DNA of 64,000 nucleotides from Salegentibacter sediminis (lineage in GTDB: Bacteria; Bacteroidota; Bacteroidia; Flavobacteriales; Flavobacteriaceae), in assembly GCF_002078605.1 (NCBI RefSeq), contig NZ_MSJR01000006.1, forward strand, positions 124,001 to 188,000, in the 5' to 3' direction. This document shows, piece by piece, positions 58,107-64,000 of the stretch; the stretch's first letter is position 1, and the number at the start of each line of letters is the position of its first letter. The position numbers and the translations under genes were made by a program. Under the pieces are notes generated by a model that was not told the origin of the DNA, did not search any database, and worked only from the letters and a program-made list of their open reading frames with translations.

Positions 58107-58127
58107 TTATTCGGGTAAAATTAATAT

Positions 58128-58161
58128 AAAAAAGACCGCTGGAAAACAGCGGTCTTTTTTA
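58128..58161. terminator. Intrinsic terminator, bidirectional
   Basis: AAAAAGACCGCTG / CAGCGGTCTTTTT perfect 13-bp stem, 5-nt loop GAAAA; between convergent TPR and C40-type genes, its edge touching the latter's stop codon. Confidence 0.9.
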
Positions 58162-58908
58162 TATAATCTTTTTAATAACTCTTAATTGGTGGGTATGTCG
58201 CCGAAGTTCTGAGTTAAAAATTCCCGAGTGGTCCAGCCGATCTATTCTTACCTTCCCATCGGCGTGAATTATATAATTGTCGGTCATAATAATGCCCACA
58301 TGATTTATAAGTCCTTCTTTGTCATCAAAAAAGGCAAGGTCTCCAACTTCACTTTCTTCTATAAAGCTTAATGCTTCCCCCTGTTTAGCCTGTTCAGCAG
58401 CATCACGGAAAAGTTTATAACCATTTAACCTGTAGACCATTTGGGTAAAACCACTGGAATCTATTCCCAATGGGGATTTTCCGCCCCAGGTATACGGGCT
58501 GTTTAGATAGAGAAGTGCAGTCTCGATAAGGTGCGCTTTTGGTTTTTCACCGGTTTCTCTTTGTCCTTCGTAGACGTGTTGAAATAATGTTAGAGAATTT
58601 AAAACCGATCCCAATGGGATAGGCATTAAATGTCCTTTCTCATCGGTAATATAATTTATAACATCGGCCGAAAGCTCGGGTTTAGCTTTCTTTAGTTCTA
58701 GATACTGTTCCTCCTGGATTTTAAGAAATTGCTTATTGTTTATCCAGGCTTCATAATTATCGAATGCAACACGAATTCTGCTCCATTGGCTTCGTTCTTC
58801 TAAAATTTTAAAATATTCTCCATAAAGAATCTGAGATACCATTTCACTTTCATCTGAAGCTGAACTGCGAAGCGGTACTATGCTTAAGTGGCAAACTCCG
58901 TATTGCAT
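58159..58908 (-). CDS. NlpC/P60 (C40) family protein with catalytic Cys replaced by Ser
   Basis: 249 residues: N-terminal SH3-like domain (VPLRSSASDESEMVSQILYG, about 10-65) and C-terminal NlpC/P60 domain (about 125-249). The region SPYTWGGKSPLGIDSSGFTQ aligns with WGG..G-D-C-S-G-F, but the nucleophile Cys is Ser151 (codon TCC at 58456-58458). His203 (INHVGIIM) and His215 (YIIHADGK) are retained. No signal peptide seen. The fold is likely intact, but cysteine-peptidase activity is not expected; a one-base difference from TGC could also be a sequencing error or recent mutation. Follows the thiolase gene by 25 nt. Confidence 0.88.
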   Translation of the reverse strand: MQYGVCHLSIVPLRSSASDESEMVSQILYGEYFKILEERSQWSRIRVAFDNYEAWINNKQFLKIQEEQYLELKKAKPELSADVINYITDEKGHLMPIPLGSVLNSLTLFQHVYEGQRETGEKPKAHLIETALLYLNSPYTWGGKSPLGIDSSGFTQMVYRLNGYKLFRDAAEQAKQGEALSFIEESEVGDLAFFDDKEGLINHVGIIMTDNYIIHADGKVRIDRLDHSGIFNSELRRHTHQLRVIKKII

Positions 58909-58933
58909 TCAATATTTTTTTCTAAATCTTATC

Positions 58934-60112
58934 TTAAGCGTTTCTTTCGATAACCATTGCAGAGGCACCACCGCCACCGTTACAGATTGCTGCTGCACCA
59001 ATTTTGGCATTATTCTGCTCCAGAACATTTAGTAGTGTAATAAGAATTCTTACACCACTGCAGCCTAATGGATGACCCAGTGAAACCGCCCCACCATTAA
59101 CATTGGTTTTATCGGCACTAATATCTAAAATTTTCATATTAGCAAGCCCTACCACGGCGAATGCTTCATTGAATTCAAAATAATCAACATCATTTTTAGA
59201 AATTCCAGCTTTATCCAGGGCTATTGGTAAAGCTTTAGCTGGCGCGGTCGTAAACCATTTTGGTTCCTGTGCAGCATCAGCAAAAGATTTAATAGTCGCT
59301 AATACCTTTAATCCTAACTCCTCAGCTTTTTCACGGCTCATTAGAATCATCGCTCCGGCTCCATCATTAATGGTAGAGGCATTAGCAGCAGTTACAGTAC
59401 CATCTTTACTAAAGGCGGGTCTAAGAGAGGATAATTTATCCATTCTTACATTCTTAAACTCCTCATCTTCTTTTACTATAATTGGATCTCCTTTGCGTTG
59501 TGGCACTTCCACAGGCACTACTTCATTATCAAATTTTCCTTCTGCCCAGGCTTTTGCAGAGCGTTCGTAAGATTGTCTGGCAAAATCATCCTGGTCTTCC
59601 CTGGAGAAATTATGTTCCTTAGCACAAAGGTCACCACAAACTCCCATCGCATTTTGATCGTAGGCATCTACCAATCCATCGCGTTGTAATCCGTCTACCA
59701 TCGTGACAGGCCCGAATTTTTGCCCTTTACGCATAGGTACATAATGTGGAATTAAACTCATATTTTCCATTCCCCCTGCCACAATAATAGAGCTGTCTCC
59801 AAGCATAATAGACTGTGCTGCCTGCATTACGGCTTTCATTCCGCTGGCACAAACTTTATTCACTGTGGTGCAGGGTACGGTGTCGGGAATTCCGGCGCCA
59901 AGTGCGGCCTGTCTGGCTGGAGCCTGCCCAACATTAGCCTGTACAACATTTCCCATTAAAACCTCTTCCACCAGTTCTGGTTTAAGGTTAATTTTATCCA
60001 TTGCACCTTTAATGGCAATAGATCCTAATTTGGTGGCCGGAATCGTAGATAGGCTGCCCAGAAAACTACCTATAGGCGTACGTGCGGCACTTACAATAAC
60101 AACTTCTTTCAT
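58934..60112 (-). CDS. Acetyl-CoA C-acyltransferase (thiolase)
   Basis: 392 residues. Nucleophile Cys88 in NKVCASGMKAV, His in GHPLGCSG and second Cys in CNGGGGASAM form the full thiolase II catalytic set. Either acetoacetyl-CoA synthesis or degradative thiolysis is possible; no beta-oxidation partners are adjacent. Upstream of the C40-type gene on the same strand. Confidence 0.94.
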   Translation of the reverse strand: MKEVVIVSAARTPIGSFLGSLSTIPATKLGSIAIKGAMDKINLKPELVEEVLMGNVVQANVGQAPARQAALGAGIPDTVPCTTVNKVCASGMKAVMQAAQSIMLGDSSIIVAGGMENMSLIPHYVPMRKGQKFGPVTMVDGLQRDGLVDAYDQNAMGVCGDLCAKEHNFSREDQDDFARQSYERSAKAWAEGKFDNEVVPVEVPQRKGDPIIVKEDEEFKNVRMDKLSSLRPAFSKDGTVTAANASTINDGAGAMILMSREKAEELGLKVLATIKSFADAAQEPKWFTTAPAKALPIALDKAGISKNDVDYFEFNEAFAVVGLANMKILDISADKTNVNGGAVSLGHPLGCSGVRILITLLNVLEQNNAKIGAAAICNGGGGASAMVIERNA

Positions 60113-60204
60113 ATTATGTTTTGTTTTAGTTTTTCCTTCTATGCGAATTTAGTGATTTTAATAGGAACTTGACCAACCACTCACCATTCACGCCTATTTT
60201 TTAG

Positions 60205-60212
60205 TACATTTG
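60205..60212 (+). promoter_or_regulatory. -7 box TACATTTG upstream of pgpH
   Basis: Exact TAnnTTTG, 18 nt before the ATG at 60231; no -33 recognised. Confidence 0.45.
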
Positions 60213-60230
60213 GACTATAGTACTTTTTGT

Positions 60231-62276
60231 ATGACTAAATTCGTAAATGGCCTTTATAAAAATCAGGCTTTATTTTACAAAGTATTTTTATTTGCGCTTA
60301 CCGCAATTTTAATTGTGTACCTCTTACCCAAAGGAGGTAAATTTAAATATGAGATTCCCAAAGGTAAGCCATGGCAATATGAAAATCTCTATGCTCCCTT
60401 CGATTTTGCTATTCTGAAGACCGAAGAGGAGATTCAGGCTGAACGCCAGGAAATCACCCGAAATCATACGCCCTATTTTCAGTTGGATGAATCCAAATTA
60501 CCTGAAATAAAAGCACAGGCCCAGTCAGAAATCGAGCTAATCTTCACTGATAGTATTTTGAATATTTATCAAAATCAGATTGAAGATTTTGTAGATTCCA
60601 GTCTCGATGATTTATATGAGAATGGAATCCTACAAGAAAGTAATCGCCTGGATCCCGATCAACTGGTGTATCTACGACGAGGAAATGAAGCCTTTGAAAT
60701 TCCATATAAAAGGATTCTCAAATTAAACCAGGTTAGAGATGCCCTCGCCATAAAAATTGAAAATTCAAATCTCAATTCCCTCAAAGATGGCCTATTGGAG
60801 GTTTTCTTTAACTCGGTTGAGCCTAATGTTGAATTTGATAATGAACTCACACAGCGGGAGCTGGAAAGTAAACTGAACAATATTTCCTACACCCGTGGAA
60901 ATGTCGAACAGGGGAGTAGGGTTATCGCTAAAGGAGAAGTGGTTGAAGGCAATAAATATCATATTCTAAGATCTCTTAAAACCGAATATGAATCACAGGT
61001 ATGGAGTGGTAGTAATTACGTCTGGATTATTGTAGGATATAGCACTCTGGTAGCTCTGGCCTTGCTCATGTTGCTACTTTTTATAAGAAAATATCGGTAT
61101 GATATCTTTGAAAACAATGTGAAAGTCACTTTTATTTTCTTCAATATCCTGTTTATGGTGATGCTCACCACTTTGGTGGTAAGGTTTAATATCGATTACG
61201 TGTATGTTGTTCCTCTGGCGGTTTTACCACTTACCTTAAAGGCCTTTTTTGATTCACGGCTGGGACTCTTTACTCATGTGGTAACGGTACTTCTTCTGGG
61301 CTTCATCGTGCCGAACAGTTATGAATACATGTTCCTTCAAATTATTGCAGGAATTGTTACAATCCTCACAGTTTCGGAATTGTATAAACGGGCAAACCTG
61401 TTTATCTCAGTAGGAGAGATCACCCTGGTTTATATTATAAGTTACTTCGCCTTTACGATAATTCAGGAAGGAAGTATTGCTGAGATAGAAGCCGAAGTTT
61501 TTCTCACATTTTTATTGGGTGGGCTGGCTACGCTCTTTGTACAACCGCTAATCTATATTTACGAAAAAATCTTCGGATTGGTTTCCGATATGTCCTTACT
61601 GGAACTTTCAGACACCAATTCCAAATTGCTCAAAGAGATGGCAGAAAAAGCCCCGGGAACTTTTCATCATTCGCTTAATGTTGCCAATCTCGCTGAAGCT
61701 GCTGCCAATGAGATTAATGCTAATGCCATGCTCGTGCGGGTAGGTGCTCTTTATCACGATATTGGGAAAATGCATAATCCCACCTATTTTTCTGAAAATC
61801 AAACCAGTAATGTGAATACCCACGATGATCTTGATCCCCAGGAGAGTGCTCAAATCATAATTGAACACGTGATCAAAGGAATTGAAATAGGTAAAAAGAA
61901 TAATTTACCAGACCGGGTGATTGACTTTATAAGAACGCATCACGGTACCAGTACCGTTTATTTTTTCTATAAAAAAGCAAAGGAGAAAGACGAAAATGTG
62001 CCGGCAGATGCTTTCCGTTATCCCGGGCCGATCCCATTTAGTAAGGAAACAGCAATTTTAATGATGTGTGACGGGGTGGAAGCCGCAAGTAAAAGTCTTA
62101 GAGAGCCTACCGCTGGGCTTATAGATAATTTCGTAGAGAAGATCGTGAATAAACAAATGGAAGAAGGGCAGTTCCTCAATGCTAATATTACCTTTAAAGA
62201 AATTCAACTTATCAAGAAGATTCTTAAACGAAAGCTTAAAAATATATATCATTTAAGGGTAGAGTACCCCGAATAA
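60231..62276 (+). CDS. HDIG-type membrane phosphodiesterase (PgpH-like, cyclic di-AMP)
   Basis: 681 residues from the ATG at 60231; the frame's upstream TTG overlaps the -7 box and is not used. N-terminal helix (about 15-34), a large extracytoplasmic 7TMR-HD domain (about 40-265), seven membrane helices (about 270-455), then a cytoplasmic HD domain with HHSLNVANLAEAAA, YHDIGKMHNP and IRTHHGT metal ligands. In Listeria and Bacillus this architecture hydrolyses cyclic di-AMP, so this is the inferred substrate. Convergent with the Gre-factor gene. Confidence 0.9.
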   Translation: MTKFVNGLYKNQALFYKVFLFALTAILIVYLLPKGGKFKYEIPKGKPWQYENLYAPFDFAILKTEEEIQAERQEITRNHTPYFQLDESKLPEIKAQAQSEIELIFTDSILNIYQNQIEDFVDSSLDDLYENGILQESNRLDPDQLVYLRRGNEAFEIPYKRILKLNQVRDALAIKIENSNLNSLKDGLLEVFFNSVEPNVEFDNELTQRELESKLNNISYTRGNVEQGSRVIAKGEVVEGNKYHILRSLKTEYESQVWSGSNYVWIIVGYSTLVALALLMLLLFIRKYRYDIFENNVKVTFIFFNILFMVMLTTLVVRFNIDYVYVVPLAVLPLTLKAFFDSRLGLFTHVVTVLLLGFIVPNSYEYMFLQIIAGIVTILTVSELYKRANLFISVGEITLVYIISYFAFTIIQEGSIAEIEAEVFLTFLLGGLATLFVQPLIYIYEKIFGLVSDMSLLELSDTNSKLLKEMAEKAPGTFHHSLNVANLAEAAANEINANAMLVRVGALYHDIGKMHNPTYFSENQTSNVNTHDDLDPQESAQIIIEHVIKGIEIGKKNNLPDRVIDFIRTHHGTSTVYFFYKKAKEKDENVPADAFRYPGPIPFSKETAILMMCDGVEAASKSLREPTAGLIDNFVEKIVNKQMEEGQFLNANITFKEIQLIKKILKRKLKNIYHLRVEYPE

Positions 62277-62305
62277 AAAAAGGTGCATTTAATGCACCTT
62301 TTTAA
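62276..62305 (+). terminator. Intrinsic terminator overlapping the 3' end of the convergent gene
   Basis: AAGGTGCATT / AATGCACCTT hairpin with A- and T-tracts; the stop and last codons of the minus-strand gene (ending at 62289) lie within it. Confidence 0.85.
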
Positions 62306-62738
62306 TTTCTCTTTCTTTTTCTTTAAAACTGAACCTGTCTCCGGCTTTTTTGTCTTTCATCAATTCATAAATTGGAGCTTCTGTTGAAATGGAAAAAACT
62401 TTGCTGCCATCCTCAAGTTCTATCTCTCCTATGGGAACAGCTACAAAATATAGATCCTTATCGGTTTCTACCACACTGCCAAAATTAACGGTTTCACTAT
62501 AATGATCCAGATCTATGGCTGCCAGTTTTTCTTTCATTTCCTGGGCCTGATTAAGGTATTCGGCATACTTTTCGAAATCTCCCAGTAACTGCCCCTTATT
62601 ATCTTCGTCGTAATCGGTTTTTACATCATTGGCCTCCATGGATTCTTTGATCATATCCATTTCCTTTTCATACTTTTCAATTCGCCGGTTTACAGCTTCA
62701 AGGCTCTTGTAGTAAATTTCTTTTTTATTAATTGCCAT
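62289..62738 (-). CDS. GreA/GreB-type transcription elongation factor family protein
   Basis: 149 residues. N-terminal coiled coil (about 1-70; charged, with acidic tip TDYDEDNKGQ) and C-terminal FKBP-like domain (FGSVVETDKDLYFVAVPIGEI, ISTEAPIYELMKDKKAGD, about 80-145) match the Gre family, which rescues stalled RNA polymerase through its secondary channel. Shorter and more divergent than housekeeping GreA, so likely a paralogue. CDS secure; exact activity unproven. Confidence 0.8.
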   Translation of the reverse strand: MAINKKEIYYKSLEAVNRRIEKYEKEMDMIKESMEANDVKTDYDEDNKGQLLGDFEKYAEYLNQAQEMKEKLAAIDLDHYSETVNFGSVVETDKDLYFVAVPIGEIELEDGSKVFSISTEAPIYELMKDKKAGDRFSFKEKEREIKKVH

Positions 62739-62868
62739 TTTTTACTTTTTTGGTGTTTTTTTAAAATTAAGTATCGGAAATTCCTTAAAAGAACATTTAG
62801 CAAAAATTTAATATCAGAAAATCTTTCAAAACTCCTGGCACATAAGTATAATTCCTTAAAACAAAGTA

Positions 62869-62904
62869 TTATAAGTTAATAGACTTATAAATATAAATTA
62901 TAAG
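62869..62904. promoter_or_regulatory. Operator-like inverted repeat upstream of satD
   Basis: TTATAAGT-TAATAG-ACTTATAA (62869-62890): perfect 8-bp arms, 6-nt spacer. A third copy of the half-site, TTATAAG, is at 62898-62904, 29 bp downstream of the first. Possible binding site for the SatD HTH. Confidence 0.5.
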
Positions 62905-62923
62905 GTTATATGCTAATATTTTG

Positions 62924-62931
62924 TATATTTG
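62924..62931 (+). promoter_or_regulatory. -7 box TATATTTG adjacent to the satD start
   Basis: Exact TAnnTTTG only 4 nt (AATT) before the ATG at 62936, implying a leaderless transcript. No -33 recognised. Confidence 0.5.
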
Positions 62932-62935
62932 AATT

Positions 62936-63586
62936 ATGATAGCAGTCTTAACAGCAGATCTTATAGATTCTACAAATTATTCGGAAAGCCTTATGAGCCA
63001 GGTTATGGCTGTATTAAAGGAGGAGTTTGCCGATATAGAAAAGAAATATCCTTCTTCAGAGTTTAATATCTATCGAGGCGATAGTTTTCAGGGCATTCTA
63101 AAAAATCCTGCAGAGGCCCTGCTTGTAATGTTACAAATCAAAACAGCCATCTTAAGCATTTCTACAACAAAAAAAGGAAAATTAAGGGAGGCCGACCTTA
63201 GAATAGCTATTGGTGTTGGTAGCCTGGATTACCAGGGCAATAGCGTTGAAGAATCTAATGGGCAGGCTTTTCAGTTTTCAGGCCGATCTCTGGATGAAAT
63301 GAAAGCTGAAGGCCGTAAAACCCGATTAAAAACTCCAAATGAAACTATAAACGGCGAGTTTGATGCGAGCCTTTTTCTTCTTGATGAAATTACCGATAGA
63401 TGGAGTACCGCCTCGGCAGAAGTAATATATTTTCTTCTGAAAGGAGCTAAAGAGAAGGAAATTGCTCTGGAATTAGGCATCAGCCAGTCCGCAGTGAATC
63501 AACGCAAAAAAGCAGCCGGTTGGGAAGCAGTAAATGCACTTTTGGTACGTTACAATAATATAATTTCCAAAACTTTTATTGAATGA
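62936..63586 (+). CDS. SatD family protein: nucleotidyl-cyclase-like domain plus C-terminal HTH
   Basis: 216 residues, cytoplasmic. The overall pattern fits the SatD family, which is usually encoded next to DUF3307. By eye, residues 1-130 align with class III nucleotidyl cyclases: AVLTADLIDST (Asp8) with the first metal-binding Asp, YRGDSFQG (Asp49, 41 residues later) with the second, LRIAIGVG with the conserved strand, and GQAFQFSGRS (Gln113, Arg117) with the G-D-A-V-N-x-A-x-R segment. Residues 172-193 (EKEIALELGISQSAVNQRKK) form a helix-turn-helix. Cyclase activity is inference; it could be a nucleotide-binding regulator without catalysis. ATGA overlap with the next gene. Confidence 0.85.
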   Translation: MIAVLTADLIDSTNYSESLMSQVMAVLKEEFADIEKKYPSSEFNIYRGDSFQGILKNPAEALLVMLQIKTAILSISTTKKGKLREADLRIAIGVGSLDYQGNSVEESNGQAFQFSGRSLDEMKAEGRKTRLKTPNETINGEFDASLFLLDEITDRWSTASAEVIYFLLKGAKEKEIALELGISQSAVNQRKKAAGWEAVNALLVRYNNIISKTFIE

Positions 63587-64000
63587 AAGAAGCAATAATT
63601 ATTTTACTTCAGCTCTTACTGGCCCACGTATTGACAGATTTTGTACTGCAACCCACCAGGTTTATTAAACATAAACGCCGTTGGAAACAAAGGTCCTGGT
63701 TTCTGTATGTACATTCACTAATAGCAGGCCTTCTAAGTTTATTATTTCTTCAGGATCCCGGGTTTTGGTTGGTTGCAGTTTTTATTGGAGTCACCCATTT
63801 TTTTATTGATCTATGGAAACTTCAGCAGAGGAAGGATAATTTAAGGATCTTCCTCTTCGATCAGTTTCTTCATTTAGTGGTCATATTCCTGGCTTGGTTA
63901 TATATTGTAAATGGTTTTGTTGAAATTCTTCCGACCTTGCAAAACCTGCTCATAAACACCTATTTTCTTGCCATCTTTATCGGGTATCTCCTTATAATTT
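63583..64000 (+). CDS. DUF3307 membrane protein (3' truncated by window edge)
   Basis: Begins at the ATG overlapping the satD stop (ATGA) and stays open for 139 codons to the window end. N-terminal LLAHVLTDFVLQPTRFI and the later THFFIDLWK are DUF3307 signatures; at least four hydrophobic segments are visible (around codons 5-17, 44-55, 60-75 and 92-105). The function of DUF3307 is unknown. Coupling to satD supports a functional pair. Confidence 0.85.
   Translation, partial: MKEAIIILLQLLLAHVLTDFVLQPTRFIKHKRRWKQRSWFLYVHSLIAGLLSLLFLQDPGFWLVAVFIGVTHFFIDLWKLQQRKDNLRIFLFDQFLHLVVIFLAWLYIVNGFVEILPTLQNLLINTYFLAIFIGYLLII

Noticed and set aside
60210..60230. Earlier TTG start for the PgpH-like protein
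   Set aside because: It overlaps the -7 box TACATTTG; the ATG at 60231 gives a typical N-terminus before the first helix.

Overview
The window is a low-GC chromosomal segment from a member of the Flavobacteriaceae (Bacteroidota). The evidence is the gene families (DUF5916, DUF6146, DUF6787, BatA-type protein, TIGR02757, LuxC-like acyl-CoA reductase beside serC, flavobacterial-type PEP carboxylase), the near absence of Shine-Dalgarno sequences, and many Bacteroidota-type -7 boxes (TAnnTTTG) in front of genes. The genus cannot be fixed from sequence alone; a marine Gramella/Salegentibacter-like relative would fit. I see no tRNA, rRNA, CRISPR array, IS element or prophage. The segment is mostly housekeeping with a few accessory sensory loci.

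Layout. 1-3.6 kb: 3' half of murA, a conserved unknown gene, a PhnP-like metallo-hydrolase and a coiled-coil membrane protein. 3.6-12 kb (minus): carboxylesterase, DUF4870, a dihydroorotase-like protein without metal ligands, a BatA-like protein, two tandem soluble GAF histidine kinases, TIGR02757 and LolD. 12-15.6 kb: DUF5916 outer-membrane protein, MsrA, small membrane protein. 15.7-19.1 kb (minus): lipoprotein, DUF6787 protein, His-rich small protein and a TonB receptor with His/Glu-rich loops, a likely metal-uptake operon. 19.3-23 kb: serA, serC, acyl-CoA reductase, with a divergent ferredoxin. 23-27.6 kb: a 1312-aa multi-PAS kinase and a single-domain response regulator. 27.7-34.4 kb: ychF, then parE / membrane protein / parC / mscL, fused by start-stop overlaps. 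34.4-36.7 kb: lipoprotein, XRE regulator and M14 peptidase, the last two separated by a region with six copies of a 14-bp operator-like sequence. 36.8-51.4 kb: Lrp, ppc-dinB-yihY, PfpI, aroB, proline dehydrogenase, yebC, PCD, RmlD-like, gcvT, nnr, hutH. 51.5-62.7 kb: clpC divergent from gyrA-TPR, a C40 peptidase with Ser in place of its catalytic Cys, thiolase, pgpH, Gre factor. 62.9-64 kb: SatD family protein overlapping a DUF3307 membrane protein that runs off the window.

The strongest leads are: (1) the SatD protein reads by eye as a class III nucleotidyl-cyclase-like domain joined to an HTH, coupled to DUF3307 and preceded by an inverted repeat; (2) the regularly spaced operator array between the XRE regulator and the M14 peptidase; (3) two catalytically degraded enzymes kept as intact ORFs (dihydroorotase-like and C40 peptidase); (4) the His-rich TonB receptor operon; (5) an unknown membrane protein inside the topoisomerase IV operon.

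All family assignments come from reading the sequence and recalling family motifs; no search was run.
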